Part shown: one piece after another, positions 36,501-38,522 of the stretch
Position numbering within the stretch: the first letter of the stretch is position 1
Layout: the number at the start of each line of letters is the position of its first letter
Source: Acanthosoma haemorrhoidale
Taxonomy: Eukaryota; Arthropoda; Insecta; Hemiptera; Acanthosomatidae
Length of the DNA stretch: 64,000 nt
NCBI GenBank assembly: GCA_930367205.1
Contig: OV884009.1
Coordinates: forward strand, 85,395,189 to 85,459,188
Direction of reading: 5' to 3'
Notes under the pieces: generated by a model
Database searches by the model: none
The model's input: only the letters and a program-made list of their open reading frames with translations
What the model was told of the DNA's origin: nothing
Program-made: the position numbers and the translations under genes

Positions 36501-38522
36501 AATTCAAATACTGCATGAGACATTTCCAGGTCGTGTACTCTCTCGTTTCGGCGATCAGAATTGGCCTCCTATATCGTGTGACTTAACACCTTTAGATTTC
36601 TTTTTATGGGGTTATTTAAAGTTAAAGGTGTATGTCAACAAGCCCACATCCACCTGTGCATTAAAAGAGGAAATGTAATGCTGCATCAACGAAATTCAAC
36701 CACATTTATGCCAAATGGTCATAGAAAATCGACAAAAGAGTGCGTATGTCAAGTCGTGGAGGCCATTTGCCCGATGTGTTATTCCATAATTAACCCTCTC
36801 CTATTTACTTTATAATTCAATAAAAAAATAACACAAAAATACTAAAAACTCGGTTTTCTATTTAAATCAAATCTTGCGTTAATTCTGGGACACCCATTAT
36901 TTAGAGTAGTATAGATATATGTCGTGGTCGGGTTTATATAGGAGGCCAGCCAGTAGGGTGGGGATAACTCCCCACCTACGACTGTCTCCCCCACTACTTC
37001 AGTCCCTCCTCCCACTCTCACTGACGTCATAACCTTTATTAAACATAATGAAAACAGTGATAGATATAATCTGATCGAGAAGAGGGTGACTTATAATTAT
37101 TTGTAATTAAGAGGTGGCTACAACATAGCTTCCCCAAGTTACACTCTTCTCGGTGATCTGAAACAAAAGAAATGGTAGCCGGAGTGTCGGCCCGAGGTAC
37201 CGATGTGGCAGTGGCAGGCAGGTTTCAGACAGGTTGGCAGTTTGTAGCGGCAATCAGGATGTACTCGTTCGCAGGGTTGCTAGGTTGGTGTCGATTTGTC
37301 TTGAGTCGTCTCTCGCATCTTCGTTGTGGTATCATCACCTGGGTGTCATGGGTCGTCTATATGCAGTGAGTAGTTCCCCCGGGGTTCCGTGTGTCTGGGG
37401 CAGGTCCAAGCTAGTGGATGAACTCGAGGCACTTTGAAGAGATGATAGTCGTTCTAAGGTTGTTAACCAGCCATTTTTTGAATGCGATAGCTACGGTTGT
37501 AGCTTCTATGTCGCCGAAGTTCGGCGGCTCTGGCCATCTAAAGTTCGGTCAATCTTAGTGAGTACGTATCGTATCTTCTTAGGCGGTGGCAACAGTCCCA
37601 TGAAGTCCAAGTGGATGTATTGTCTCTTCCTGTGTTGGCGAATTGATCTTGAGGAGTCATCGGATGTCTTGCTTCGTGAAGTGGTTGAGATTAGGCTTAC
37701 TCGGATTTTTGAAAATACTGGTCGGCTATTTAATTGAACAGTAACTCAGAGGGAAAAGTACTACTCTTCACTGCACTGGGCCTGCTGCTTCTATACTTAA
37801 ACCATGGCTATGATTTTAATTTATTTTTGTGTGCTGGTATAGAGTCTGTTACACTCTCCAGATCACGTCGGGGTCACCAGTTGCCGGGCTCGGGTTTATA
37901 TAGGAGGCCAGCCAGTAGGGTGGGGATAACTCCCCACCTACGACTGTCTCCCCCACTATTTCAGTCCCTCCTCCCACTCTCACTGACGTTATAACCTTTA
38001 TTAAACATAATGAAAACAGTTATAGATATAATCTGATCGAGAAGAGGGTGGCTTATAATTATTTGTAATTAAGAGGTGGCCACAACAATATATGTTTTTT
38101 TATTTAGAATGTATTGCTTCATATTTTTTACTCTTTTATAAATATTTATATCAATGAAATTAATTTGTTGCAATTTAATGAAAAATTGTTATGTAAAACT
38201 ACTACAACTATTAATCTACTGTTCTGATTCACTGGAGATTTTCTAAATATATGTAAATACGTGTAAGCTAAACCATACAAGATACAAAAAAACAGCATTT
38301 AGGATTGTGGTTATAAACTTATTTTTTGATTTGACAATGTTGAAATAAGTAAAAGAAGAGGGGGAAGATTTTTTTCATCTCCTAAGGTTATAGTTGAATG
38401 TTTTTTTTTTTTTATACAGAACAAATTGTCCTAATTGTACTATAATTATTTCTATATCTTCATAAACTTCTATTAAATAAACATTTTTAATTCCAGATGT
38501 AAGTTCAGCTGAACATACCTGA
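3366..38522 (+). CDS. BAP111/SMARCE1, HMG-box subunit of SWI/SNF (nine exons seen, 5' end missing)
   Basis: Orthologue of BAP111/BAF57, the HMG-box subunit of the BAP/BAF chromatin-remodelling complex, which acts in the nucleus on nucleosomal DNA. Coding exons, joined by GT-AG introns in compatible phases: 3366-3572, 5090-5174, 7697-7795, 26242-26414, 28734-28835, 32304-32525, 33213-33668, 34801-34843, 38497-38522. The first two exons hold the HMG box (from the [14 protein letters not shown] segment to the [17 protein letters not shown] end). The fourth holds the family-diagnostic [10 protein letters not shown] and [15 protein letters not shown] blocks. The fifth and sixth are a coiled coil, and the seventh is a Ser/Tyr/Pro/Gln-rich low-complexity tail. 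About 470 codons are visible. All intact exons keep frame, so the gene is probably functional even though a 15-kb Polinton sits in its third intron and three nested elements sit in its last. Confidence 0.93.
3573..5089. other. BAP111 intron
   Basis: AT-rich intron of 1.5 kb with a clear donor and a TTTTCAG acceptor. No element recognised in it. Confidence 0.8.
5090..5174 (+). CDS. BAP111 exon: end of HMG box
   Basis: 85 bp, leaving phase 1. It encodes the last HMG helix and the conserved [20 protein letters not shown] stretch. Donor TCAG|GTAAAA. Confidence 0.92.
5175..7696. other. BAP111 intron
   Basis: 2.5-kb AT-rich intron. It contains the 31-bp tandem repeat at 5682-5774. Short open frames at 5928-6179, 6365-6622 and 7290-7478 have AT-rich low-complexity composition and no recognisable family, and are treated as chance. 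Confidence 0.75.
5682..5774. repeat. 31-bp tandem repeat, three units
   Basis: Units begin at 5682, 5713 and 5744. The first two are identical over 31 bp; the third differs at several positions. The period is seen directly in the sequence. No function is implied. Confidence 0.85.
7697..7795 (+). CDS. BAP111 exon: acidic linker
   Basis: 99 bp, phase 1 in and 1 out. It encodes a Ser/Asp-rich linker ending in the family-typical IQPAEDDD. Acceptor CATTTTAG, donor ACG|GTATAT. Confidence 0.88.
7796..8924. other. BAP111 intron, left of the hAT-like insertion
   Basis: First part of an 18.4-kb intron (7796-26241). AT-rich; no element boundary or gene recognised before 8925. The 79-codon minus-strand frame at 7984-8223 has no recognisable features. 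Confidence 0.6.
8925..10213. mobile_element. Possible non-autonomous hAT element
   Basis: Begins TAGGGATGTT and ends AACCTTCCCTA, imperfect inverted ends of hAT style. The 8-bp flanks are AATATAAC and AATTAACT, alike only if one base is shifted. GC-richer ends carry repeated GTTCCAGCTCC / GGCTCCAGCTCC motifs around a very AT-rich core, which fits subterminal transposase-binding repeats. There is no transposase frame. It could also be an unrelated old repeat. Confidence 0.35.
10437..10973 (+). repeat. Polinton left terminal inverted repeat
   Basis: Matches the reverse complement of 24986-25523 with only scattered single-base differences (for example CGTTTGACC against CGTATGACC, and the length of one G run near 10570). 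Similarity stops after the AGTTCAGG-T-rich-TTTTCG stretch at 10973. Open frames inside it are mirrored in the right copy and look non-coding. Confidence 0.93.
11109..11432 (+). CDS. BIR-domain (IAP-like) protein, single BIR
   Basis: 107 residues. Residues about 9-80 form a BIR domain: a GFYYL segment, then zinc ligands C47, C50, H67 and C74 in the exact CX2CX16HX6C spacing, with DDPFVDH before the histidine. BIR domains bind caspases or IAP-antagonist peptides, and viral IAPs use them to delay death of the infected cell; that role is an inference here. There is no RING domain. The tail after residue 90 is short. A second open frame (11383-11574), rich in Lys/Glu and coiled-coil-like, overlaps it in the +1 frame from an A-run near 11396-11402, so the original C-terminus may have been longer. 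The start ATG at 11109 follows a TTTAAATA box about 45 bp upstream. Confidence 0.85.
   Translation: MGKRTGWSLRYEDDRLSTFVGWSSPVSAVKLASAGFYYLKKSDRTRCPFCGVILHEWLVQDDPFVDHKKWSKYCPFIEYLEQLEKLPLLIIDEVDNKKEQENSCGFC
11604..12200 (+). CDS. Polinton accessory protein of unknown function
   Basis: 198 codons from the first in-frame ATG (the frame opens at a TTG at 11589). The N-terminal 80 residues alternate hydrophobic and polar residues and contain [16 protein letters not shown], faintly like the last strand and helix of PC4-type single-stranded-DNA-binding proteins. This likeness is weak and unverified. The C-terminus is Asn-rich and acidic. The gene follows the BIR1 gene on the same strand with only the overlapping out-of-frame tail between, suggesting joint expression. 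An AATAAA overlaps the stop codon. Confidence 0.6.
   Translation: MEGPRRLELVTDYPITSSKLVRVGLCDFVPTVAVIDKKTTVYMDTEEWKFIVDQVPRMLSLFQSRPKKVEVEDRVGCKNVYCIFSKRGRNRIMKIEQVVLCFAMFNQSPLTLQLNTPSACFNKNDVTKLCRDVKKINESLDLITKMAELYKKNEQDVEPVESTSMDFNINTNTLFNNLNELEKMCNNTHINCNLNYIQ
12196..12201 (+). terminator. Poly(A) signal overlapping a stop codon
   Basis: AATAAA overlaps the TAA stop at 12198-12200 of the accessory gene. A T-rich stretch follows at 12221-12229. This economical layout fits viral genes. Confidence 0.5.
12338..12598 (-). pseudogene. Small Polinton gene broken by one in-frame stop
   Basis: The ATG at 12598-12596 overlaps the stop of the upstream BIR2 gene as ATGA. The frame runs 54 codons to a TAA at 12436-12434, then stays open for 31 more codons ([16 protein letters not shown] and a Tyr-rich end) to a second TAA at 12340-12338. 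Codon-like composition continues on both sides of the first stop, so this looks like one 86-codon gene with a recent nonsense mutation. The protein is acidic and Leu-rich; the family was not recognised. It is immediately downstream of, and probably co-transcribed with, BIR2. Confidence 0.55.
12595..13287 (-). CDS. Composite protein with C-terminal BIR-like zinc domain (BIR2)
   Basis: 230 residues. The last 55 residues read as a BIR: an [13 protein letters not shown] segment and ligands C195, C198, H214 and C221 (CX2CX15HX6C, one residue shorter than the canonical spacing). Residues 1-150 belong to a type I recall from many insect genome proteins: a VIDFQGY start, [11 protein letters not shown], a FKPP segment, HGLEWNYGD, a KGGEK block, then C116, H132 and C139. 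The opening Asp-hydrophobic pattern resembles the first motif of RNase-H-fold exonucleases, but the acidic DxE residue is not present; any nuclease link is speculation. A palindromic TATATATA box lies about 60 bp upstream of the ATG. Role in host defence evasion is inferred from the BIR only. Confidence 0.7.
   Translation of the reverse strand: MRSAVIDFQGYRSASNSLIIKELSVISISHGSSWHWFFKPPRDAGEVGESKTNLWVKKHIHGLEWNYGDVPYEDMKYFLLSITEDFDTLWGKGGEKCHFIEELIDKPVYDLHDFGCPNLKILENDKIACDFHLNTSFVCSLNQAHRLATWIRKNSEAINFKKEEVRKQSFRNIDSPHHLLSFAGFIRGVKDSVNCVYCGLVYDSKSLINPLKYHRKSRPQCLWFEEEYYL
13346..13353 (-). promoter_or_regulatory. TATA box upstream of the BIR2 gene
   Basis: TATATATA within the palindrome TCTATATATAGA, 59 bp before the minus-strand ATG at 13287 and in the gap after the capsid gene. 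The same kind of box precedes the ATPase and the 17390 gene, suggesting a shared promoter design. Confidence 0.5.
13369..14586 (-). CDS. Major capsid protein, double jelly roll
   Basis: 405 residues. Recognised as the Polinton/adintovirus hexon-like major capsid protein by the N-terminal [20 protein letters not shown] segment, the [20 protein letters not shown] signature and a conserved C-terminal [13 protein letters not shown] region. Double-jelly-roll proteins of this class trimerise to build the icosahedral shell. The ATG overlaps the TGA of the small basic frame upstream (ATGA), and the gene ends the leftward capsid cluster. No stop or frameshift is visible. The length is close to what I recall for insect Polintons. 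Confidence 0.88.
   Translation of the reverse strand: MNNILSVTSDIKFDDSLTQFQYHSHQPYAGNTFNSSDEIRIPVHQQDVYTFPSLSYVYLEGRILKKDGTPGATSKLTNNAFAFLFDEIRYELNGIEVDRVRNPGITTTLKGHASFSPTQVKGLENAGWTMPGVNNTLSLDKNGFFSACLPLDILLGICEDYRKILINLKQELVLIRSSTDLNCVKGGDDNVQIKLDKVVWKMPHVRVSDQERLRLLKMVDKNKVISIPFRSWDLYEYPSLPATQQENWTVKTSTNLEKPRYVIIAFQTDRTRNATKDSSQFDSCKLKNLKLYLNSEQYPYDDLNLDFAQGKVALLYEMYAEFQESYYNSRHSQPLLSRSDFETFAPIAIIDCSKQSEAIKSTTIDIRVLLEAGENFPANTKAYCLILHDKIVEYEVGTGLVRKMY
14583..14756 (-). CDS. Small basic protein between penton and major capsid
   Basis: 57 codons. The ATG at 14756-14754 lies inside the last 11 bp of the penton gene, and the TGA at 14585-14583 overlaps the major capsid ATG by 4 bp. The product is basic (about 11 Lys/Arg, ending NKKK) with no hydrophobic segment. 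Size, charge and position would suit a core or DNA-condensing peptide, by analogy only with adenoviral core peptides. The exact fit between two capsid genes argues that it is real. No family recognised. Confidence 0.6.
   Translation of the reverse strand: MGIDFTMDGVQNNSVARYKRREQAMLRISNPKLTRQLTSANANFLKQCGFRLQNKKK
14746..15453 (-). CDS. Minor capsid (penton) protein, single jelly roll
   Basis: 235 residues. The order and sequence features match the Polinton/adintovirus penton-like protein: strand-rich throughout, an N-terminal [20 protein letters not shown] segment, a [12 protein letters not shown] block, a central [18 protein letters not shown] segment and a C-terminal VTLRIHL strand. Such proteins form pentamers at the capsid vertices. 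It lies 12 bp downstream of the protease stop and overlaps the next small gene by 11 bp, so all are probably on one leftward transcript. Confidence 0.82.
   Translation of the reverse strand: MSYTVTFTGNSSVLHANFLPPLELGSSYTVGLLSFDTYNTIPNIRKDVNDKFYFGNSTIKIPEGSYDIDALNTFLRAEIDHQEPGGGFMLRGNQNTLKAELRTTKPVYFNFPDKPHSIGPLLGFHRPNQVINPVHRYSESDGIVKILSVNTISIHCNIASGSYVNGDPDHSIHQFFPAVEPGYKIIETPNPIIYFPTNVRTVGNITIRLVDQDGELIDFRGETVTLRIHLKKNGD
15466..15813 (-). CDS. Adenain-type cysteine protease (no in-frame ATG)
   Basis: 115 codons of the maturation protease that cleaves capsid precursors in adenovirus-like assembly. Catalytic residues by pattern: H50 in GSHW, D65 in YFDSFG, Q93, and C100 in ICGHLC. The Q-to-C distance of seven equals that of adenain, and the FRGVF segment near residue 18 is typical. 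The frame opens at a TTG. The ATG in the expected place (15832-15830, overlapping the PLA2 stop as ATGA) opens a different frame that stops after four codons. The protease frame is also the frame of the upstream PLA2 gene, separated from it by that gene's UGA and five codons. So either a one-base indel has cut off the start, or translation depends on UGA read-through or a non-AUG start. Confidence 0.88.
   Translation of the reverse strand: MSDLELNHIAKVLNIENFRGVFMIDSLPKYPKKHETAIVNLHTSSEPGSHWVCYIKKDNLVKYFDSFGNLKPPPQLLDYFKGLQITYNRRRYQKWNTPICGHLCLKYLADVSHKF
15829..16596 (-). CDS. Phospholipase A2 (parvovirus VP1u-like) virion protein
   Basis: 255 residues. Residues about 26-75 carry the secreted-PLA2/parvovirus VP1u motif: calcium-loop YCGPGT (30-35) and the helix with catalytic pair H58-D59 in [12 protein letters not shown]. 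Then come a Lys run (117-123), a Pro-rich hinge, a Gly/Ala-rich hydrophobic segment (about 175-202) and an amphipathic, charged helix. In parvoviruses this enzyme lets particles leave endosomes; adintoviruses are described as carrying similar PLA2 proteins. The hydrophobic/amphipathic tail resembles membrane-active adenoviral cement proteins (inference). First gene of the leftward capsid cluster, transcribed from the divergent promoter at 16597-16650. Confidence 0.9.
   Translation of the reverse strand: MIRKAHKGRGLVNSFINKLPIELHLPGYQYCGPGTDLEKRLTKGDSGINQLDKACKDHDIAYSKYKDMDSRKEADKILADSAWKRVKASDSSWGEKAAAWLVTNAMKAKRKIGSGLKKKKKKKIIFIDLVKSSKVDDVSSILNASKVAYKKAKMHLRGKTKPLPPRVLPLPKEGGFLQFLVPLMAGLSAVGSLAGGAASVAKAVNEAKEAKLKLDEQKRHNLAIEGQKVGNGLYLKPYKNGYGLFINRQKRSRTI
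16597..16650. promoter_or_regulatory. Divergent promoter between capsid and ATPase units
   Basis: Only 54 bp separate the ATG of the leftward PLA2 gene from the ATG of the rightward ATPase gene. The gap contains TTATATATCTATATATA (16624-16640), two overlapping TATA-like boxes readable on both strands. The two late-type units would therefore share one start region. Confidence 0.6.
16651..17271 (+). CDS. Genome-packaging ATPase (FtsK/HerA, A32-like)
   Basis: 206 residues. Walker A GPSGCGKT at 47-54, Walker B VCIFDD at 117-122, and a YLTQSY sensor segment at about 147-152, the usual order of the packaging ATPases of Polintons, adintoviruses and large DNA viruses. It drives DNA into preformed capsids. 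The start ATG lies 11 bp after the TATA-like block, which is very close, so the true promoter for this gene may extend into the neighbouring gene. First gene of the rightward unit. Confidence 0.92.
   Translation: MPSYAFRMKLVKQEQRFSTINFSPVKVDSEGRHSALLPNTIRASICGPSGCGKTNIIIALLLNPNGLKFKNVYLFGKTLHQSKYQYLKSVINLVPEIGLYEFEDANELPQEVESNSVCIFDDVTMENQDLIKRYFSYGRHMNLDCFYLTQSYVCIPRHLIRCNINFLIVFPQDELNLKHIYEEHVSTPDLSFTLFKEMFIMLERAF
17347..17356 (+). promoter_or_regulatory. TATA box before the 17390 gene
   Basis: TATATATAAA 34-43 bp upstream of the ATG, which itself sits in a strong ACCATGG context. A 12-codon upstream frame starts at 17311. Suggests an independent transcript rather than polycistronic expression from the ATPase promoter. 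Confidence 0.5.
17390..18529 (+). CDS. Conserved insect-Polinton protein (DUF8207-like C-terminus)
   Basis: 379 codons from the first ATG; five further codons upstream open only at a TTG. Residues 1-75 are charged and probably coiled coil. The middle is Ser/Thr-rich and likely disordered. The C-terminal half carries a conserved block: [15 protein letters not shown], a [14 protein letters not shown] segment, a KYRNII segment, and the strongly conserved [15 protein letters not shown] and [11 protein letters not shown] near the end. I recall this C-terminus as the widespread insect domain DUF8207 (name not checked). The function is unknown. Its place between packaging ATPase and fibre-like gene suggests a virion or assembly role. 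Confidence 0.75.
   Translation: MDPKVTRDIIKTSEILKNKFRSLKRTLQDVEKGRQDFFTPVLQPLEDIKQSVKLYQTKLEPPVTPKKVKRRDTNVWDESPDKSEIESTSIYRKSTLLPKTMSHYKRATTVSSDDTKTSTVQTPLSHLTVPVHEFISPEVDEGEYVTDDPLSEKVKEYAQTPKGEAEFKERLAAFGNLQREYLDKMLKGDKTHDSRYGIRVMPSGGLAIGDSTDVQLFENSDDMSINDVVYEGTSGLLELLYLKNPKDYTESDLDNYKNILLSTNAHKRGYSEEQGVLGNRSDKYRNIISKLFPSQTLKQRPPSSASSASSRLTSLRSYTYKRGTGLMRANKPLYEYWNDPNELVDRLRLLMSSTHAGHEGHQNEIESIIEELREENIIY
18564..19004 (+). CDS. Small fibre-like protein with three tail-fibre repeats
   Basis: 146 codons from the first ATG at 18564; the open frame extends upstream only through a TTG inside the previous gene. A basic N-terminus is followed by three copies of the pattern [IV]xN[IFV]xxPxxxxDxxxxxY at residues 39-58, 82-101 and 119-138. 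This is the motif that phage tail-fibre and collar proteins repeat around their trimeric shafts. It may form a short trimeric attachment fibre on the particle (inference). The gene begins 34 bp after the previous stop and is followed by integrase with no spacing (TAG then ATG). Confidence 0.65.
   Translation: MTINKFGSHIAIKHSKYKKRYFPFSLLKSEKDIDAEHLRIINIANPVSARDAANKVYCDNLAFYYTDLKNWPGNYIDGKGKRLVNFAQPKDGSDVVTRKYLNTVALTLVANEYDCAGKKIANVGEPAEEADVVTLGYLNKILKKKL
19005..19940 (+). CDS. Retroviral-type integrase with chromodomain
   Basis: 311 residues. The DDE catalytic triad is D39 (in LWQIDLVEM), D101 (in QSDQGKEF) and E135 (in SIVERFNRT), with 33 residues between the last two. An SH3-like DNA-binding region follows (EGDFVRI, about 217), then a chromodomain at about 275-311 (YLVEKVLK and YVKWLGL). 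It integrates the element's linear DNA, making the 6-bp target duplications seen. No N-terminal HHCC zinc finger is visible, so the protein starts close to the catalytic core. It is uninterrupted and adjoins the fibre-like gene without a gap. Confidence 0.95.
   Translation: MNSSLIKRTVVDELHKPARKIYPRRKTVLKGINDLWQIDLVEMIPYSRENKGHKYLLTVIDCFSKYAWAVALKQKTADNVVKATESVFLSSKQSPKNIQSDQGKEFYNSKFNSLMKKYSINHYSTFSSIKASIVERFNRTLKAKMWKTFSLLGNYKFLDILPQILLDYNTSFHSTISMRPIDAHNKKSEKYLLKNVYSSIAKSNVQKQKFEEGDFVRISKQKTIFSKGYTPNWSSEIFKVVMVQKTYPYTYQLEDLKGQPISGSFYAEELQKVKHPDVYLVEKVLKRKGNRLYVKWLGLEERSWIDRKDIA
19941..20186. other. Convergent gap between integrase and PolB
   Basis: 246 bp, AT-rich, with T- and A-runs on both strands. 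It would serve as the shared 3' region of the two converging transcripts. No gene seen. Confidence 0.5.
20187..23864 (-). CDS. Protein-primed family B DNA polymerase (Polinton PolB)
   Basis: 1225 codons from the ATG at 23864; 30 more codons open only from a TTG. The N-terminus has paired Cys/His zinc motifs (about residues 11-53). A conserved segment near 243-262 ends in [10 protein letters not shown]. Exonuclease motifs: ExoI ADIES (431), Exo[11 protein letters not shown] (573), ExoIII YVKTD (727). A CX2C...HHCH-type zinc insert sits at about 526-557. Polymerase motifs: [13 protein letters not shown] (825), [11 protein letters not shown] (967), C YTDTDS (1066), and a KSKGIKK block near 1148. 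It replicates the element's linear DNA from a terminal protein. Uninterrupted and full length for the family. Confidence 0.96.
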   Translation of the reverse strand: MSSKSSGNNYLCEQCGIFVANRRHRCKWLFFFCQGCGKEFNRKFNFDRHKLTCKVANGVSRNDTPNASTMEVPNKKRKYSMFCRQMREKTIAEENGIIRASLGNAVEDVYIPNDSKKLAATDFLNNKKELLVNLLYSYVDEWKTYKINIMLECTYSKKNGNTISERTDFNFKSKSSTIDHSINLENYIETTFEKILAEQDEFEKKGSGWMYMSANYICLHLTKYKPFGGSQYIELPKKIRDKRCVINVRNNTNDCFRLAILSDNIRSNDFNAYKNIQTPYSFDSISFPTPIKDIKRFENLNNVSINVYGLDEKNNVYPIRISKKENYDKMIDLLFLQNGENSHYCLITNLSRLVSSQISLHKCAYSICRRCLSVFPKTYVNKYGKNGDERKREHELFCRNHKPIRSDFPKEEKIEFKHVEYTQPIPIVVYADIESLLIPISGPAPNPSISWNKAVHEHRAFSVSLLVKSNMFHLKPFVYTGENCMLVFLEKLESIVAEADKIYSNPLPMEEMSERDKTIFYSAKVCILCQYPLDEHDRVRHHCHMTGKFIGPAHNACNLRAKKPDFIPVFMHNLQGYDSHFIIPFLGQCEKVHVIPSNTEKYISFSIQFKGYRTKIRFVDSFKFLSSSLDTLVNNLKNQSKSIIEIFPNMATIINDENKIKLLTRKGVFPYNYFNSFECLNETKLPSKNSFVNDLTKKSISDVDYEHAKNVWETFKIQTLKDYAELYVKTDVILLCEVFETFRLLCQQIYKLDPAWFFTLPQLSWNAMLKYTKIKLDVIKDIDIVQFFEKGIRGGICQVVSRYAKANNKYLNEYDSTKPSNYLLYVDVNNLYGYAMKLPLPYAEFEWTDEKLNLLNLENDSETGYVLDVDIEYPAEIHDKQSQLPFLPEKNNPPNTKTVKLLTTLSPKTRYIVHYINLKQALQLGVKISKIHRVLKFKQKNWLAPYIEINSKMRTSAKNTFESDFYKLMNNSCFGKFMENVRNRIDLKIVTNEKSLLRQVNKPNFKGRIIFSDNVTAVQLEKESIIFDKPLYVGFSVLDLSKVLMYHYHYNVFLKKYGIENVTLCYTDTDSFLYNIRTEDIYSDMTRELQNYFDTSNFPTSHFCYSEKNKKVVGLLKDETFGDPIVEFVGLRPKMYSYITNNDITVKKSKGIKKSAVSDFTFNDYLNTLKDSKSVYSSFYIIQSKKHSVTTSLINKKSLCSLDDKRCTLSDGVQTLPYGHYSLNE
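24065..24313 (-). CDS. Small conserved-looking Polinton protein upstream of PolB
   Basis: 82 residues, starting ATG. It has a strand-rich layout with [20 protein letters not shown], an acidic turn, then FLPKRY and [10 protein letters not shown] recall similar FLPKRY-type small proteins in insect Polintons but cannot name the family; the pattern could be an OB-like nucleic-acid-binding fold. It lies about 200 bp upstream of PolB on the same strand, so a replication accessory role is plausible but inferred. Confidence 0.6.
   Translation of the reverse strand: MSLLKKLNESSPTYKNISELTIGRSYEIIKLTKKETEYGPSIEAILEDEEEGKLRTFLPKRYTCAFTEEELASYRGTAYLNI
24506..24793. repeat. 143-bp tandem duplication
   Basis: Units at 24506-24648 and 24649-24791 are almost identical (one visible change, GGGAGC against GGGGGC). 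The period is not a multiple of three, so the two copies are read in different frames. The minus-strand reading of the right-hand copy has cysteines spaced X6, X3, X3, X7, X1, but the frame opens only at a GTG and has no signal peptide. Confidence 0.9.
24793..24880. repeat. 32-bp imperfect tandem repeat
   Basis: Three partial units share the core TTGACTTCGATTAA and ACACATNTCCTCGGA-like segments, spaced 32 bp. They lie just inside the TIR region and next to the 143-bp duplication. Confidence 0.7.
24941..24987 (-). repeat. Internal partial copy of the TIR
   Basis: About 47 bp nearly identical to 25075-25122 inside the right TIR (ACTTAAA-GCGCCCCTCAAGG to ACCGCCCG), with a direct junction to the TIR edge. 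It shows a local duplication at the inner border of the right TIR that is absent on the left. Confidence 0.85.
24986..25523 (-). repeat. Polinton right terminal inverted repeat
   Basis: 538 bp, reverse complement of 10437-10973 with few differences. The outer end is GTACTACT, followed directly by the CAAGTG duplication. Confidence 0.93.
25524..26241. other. BAP111 intron, right of the Polinton
   Basis: Begins with the CAAGTG target duplication and ends in a TTTTAATTTTAG acceptor. AT-rich, with no other element recognised. Confidence 0.7.
26242..26414 (+). CDS. BAP111 exon: conserved [10 protein letters not shown] block
   Basis: 173 bp, entering in phase 1 and leaving in phase 0. It encodes the most family-specific region ([20 protein letters not shown] and [15 protein letters not shown]). 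Donor CAG|GTATAT. Confidence 0.94.
26415..28733. other. BAP111 intron with retrotransposon remnant
   Basis: 2.3-kb intron. It contains the decayed reverse transcriptase at about 26790-28000. The part from 28000 to 28500 is GC-richer with C- and T-rich tracts and is probably old repeat DNA of unknown type. Confidence 0.6.
26790..28000 (-). pseudogene. Decayed non-LTR retrotransposon RT fragment
   Basis: The minus-strand frame at 26803-27090 reads as the region after the RT catalytic core ([13 protein letters not shown], then a decayed version of the usual PIWxYGxxLW box). Further upstream, broken frames around 27300-27500 show a VPQG-like segment and a decayed YADD-like box. Multiple stops and shifts. 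It is a different, more diverged family than the Jockey element at 59299. Confidence 0.55.
28734..28835 (+). CDS. BAP111 exon: coiled coil
   Basis: 34 codons, phase 0/0. It encodes the [20 protein letters not shown] coiled-coil segment that follows the conserved block in SMARCE1 proteins. Acceptor CAACAG, donor AAA|GTAAGT. Confidence 0.92.
28836..32303. other. BAP111 intron with Jockey remnant
   Basis: 3.5-kb intron containing the decayed Jockey copy at 29740-30690. The rest is AT-rich, with no recognised gene. The 29271-29645 minus-strand frame has no recognisable domain. Confidence 0.6.
29740..30690 (+). pseudogene. Decayed Jockey-type copy, same family as 59299-62850
   Basis: Plus-strand frames match the ORF2 of the full element in order: the NIDxxLITxT endonuclease segment, a degraded GGDFN box with [17 protein letters not shown], and SFIRGLVNW. 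Then, after an apparent internal deletion near 30440, comes the RT segment around PSHQFGF and finally an LLYKL segment near 30660. Full of stops and frameshifts. Inserted in the same orientation as the host gene. Confidence 0.8.
32304..32525 (+). CDS. BAP111 exon: second coiled-coil part and acidic tail
   Basis: 74 codons, phase 0. It begins [20 protein letters not shown], fitting arthropod BAP111, then becomes Ser/Glu-rich. Acceptor CCTAAG; donor chosen at GAG|GTAGAT because it keeps frame with the next exon. A GTGAGG five bases earlier is an alternative. Confidence 0.85.
32526..33212. other. BAP111 intron
   Basis: 0.7-kb intron with a TTGCTTATTTAG acceptor. No element recognised. Confidence 0.75.
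33213..33668 (+). CDS. BAP111 exon: low-complexity Pro/Tyr/Gln/Ser tail
   Basis: 152 codons, phase 0/0. Ser/Thr-rich first, then Tyr/Pro/Gln-rich with repeated YYS and QY pairs, a composition typical of prion-like tails of chromatin remodelling subunits. Donor CAG|GTAAGT. Confidence 0.9.
33669..34800. other. BAP111 intron
   Basis: 1.1 kb, AT-rich, ending TTTACAG. The minus-strand frame at 34419-34643 looks like chance. Confidence 0.75.
34801..34843 (+). CDS. BAP111 short exon near the C-terminus
   Basis: 43 bp encoding [14 protein letters not shown], leaving phase 1. Acceptor TTTACAG, donor TAG|GTATGT. It keeps frame with both neighbours. Confidence 0.8.
35277..36897 (+). mobile_element. 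Mariner-like element, DUF4817 type (copy 2), split by a solo LTR
   Basis: Inverted ends TAGGGTGTCCCAGAATTAAC and its complement, flanked by TA (35275-35276, 36898-36899). It encodes a degraded transposase: an N-terminal helix-turn-helix ([19 protein letters not shown]), then after a deletion the second catalytic box ([12 protein letters not shown], where the usual QQDGA has decayed). It is interrupted at 35630 by an 857-bp LTR and resumes at 36488 with the rest of the catalytic region to DFFLWGY and beyond. Counting across the break in copies 1 and 2, the spacing between the last two catalytic aspartates is 41, the DD41D type. Confidence 0.85.
35631..36487. mobile_element. Solo LTR of a retrotransposon, nested in the mariner
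   Basis: 857 bp beginning TGATGAGG and ending CTTAACA, flanked by the 5-bp duplication CAGCC / CAGTC (one base changed). Copy 1 of the mariner at 608-1473 shows the uninterrupted target. AATAAA-type signals occur near 36402-36420 and in the AT-rich part. No internal region remains, so it is the product of LTR-LTR recombination or of an unassigned short insert. Confidence 0.75.
36920..38087 (-). mobile_element. Short Gypsy-like LTR element lacking coding capacity
   Basis: Two 206-bp LTRs (36920-37125 and 37882-38087), TG...CA ends, about 92-96% alike by eye, flanked by the 5-bp duplication ATATA (36915-36919, 38088-38092). On the minus strand the LTR has TATATAA and AATAAA in the right order. 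Next to it, at about 37861-37880, is TGGTGACCCCGACGTGATC, the primer-binding-site type of many Gypsy elements. The 756-bp interior has no long frame, so this is an internally deleted or TRIM-like copy. Confidence 0.88.
38088..38496. other. End of the last BAP111 intron
   Basis: AT-rich with a T-run at 38400-38414, then the AATTCCAG acceptor. The last intron (34844-38496) thus carries the mariner, the solo LTR and the Gypsy-like element. Confidence 0.75.
38497..38522 (+). CDS. BAP111 last coding exon
   Basis: Encodes DVSSAEHT and the TGA stop at 38520-38522. Chosen because of the TTCCAG acceptor and the matching phase. A 3' untranslated region should follow. Confidence 0.7.

Noticed and set aside
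37172..37437. Two overlapping frames of 65-67 codons in the Gypsy-like element
   Set aside because: No gag, protease or RT motif, and the element's coding strand is the opposite one.
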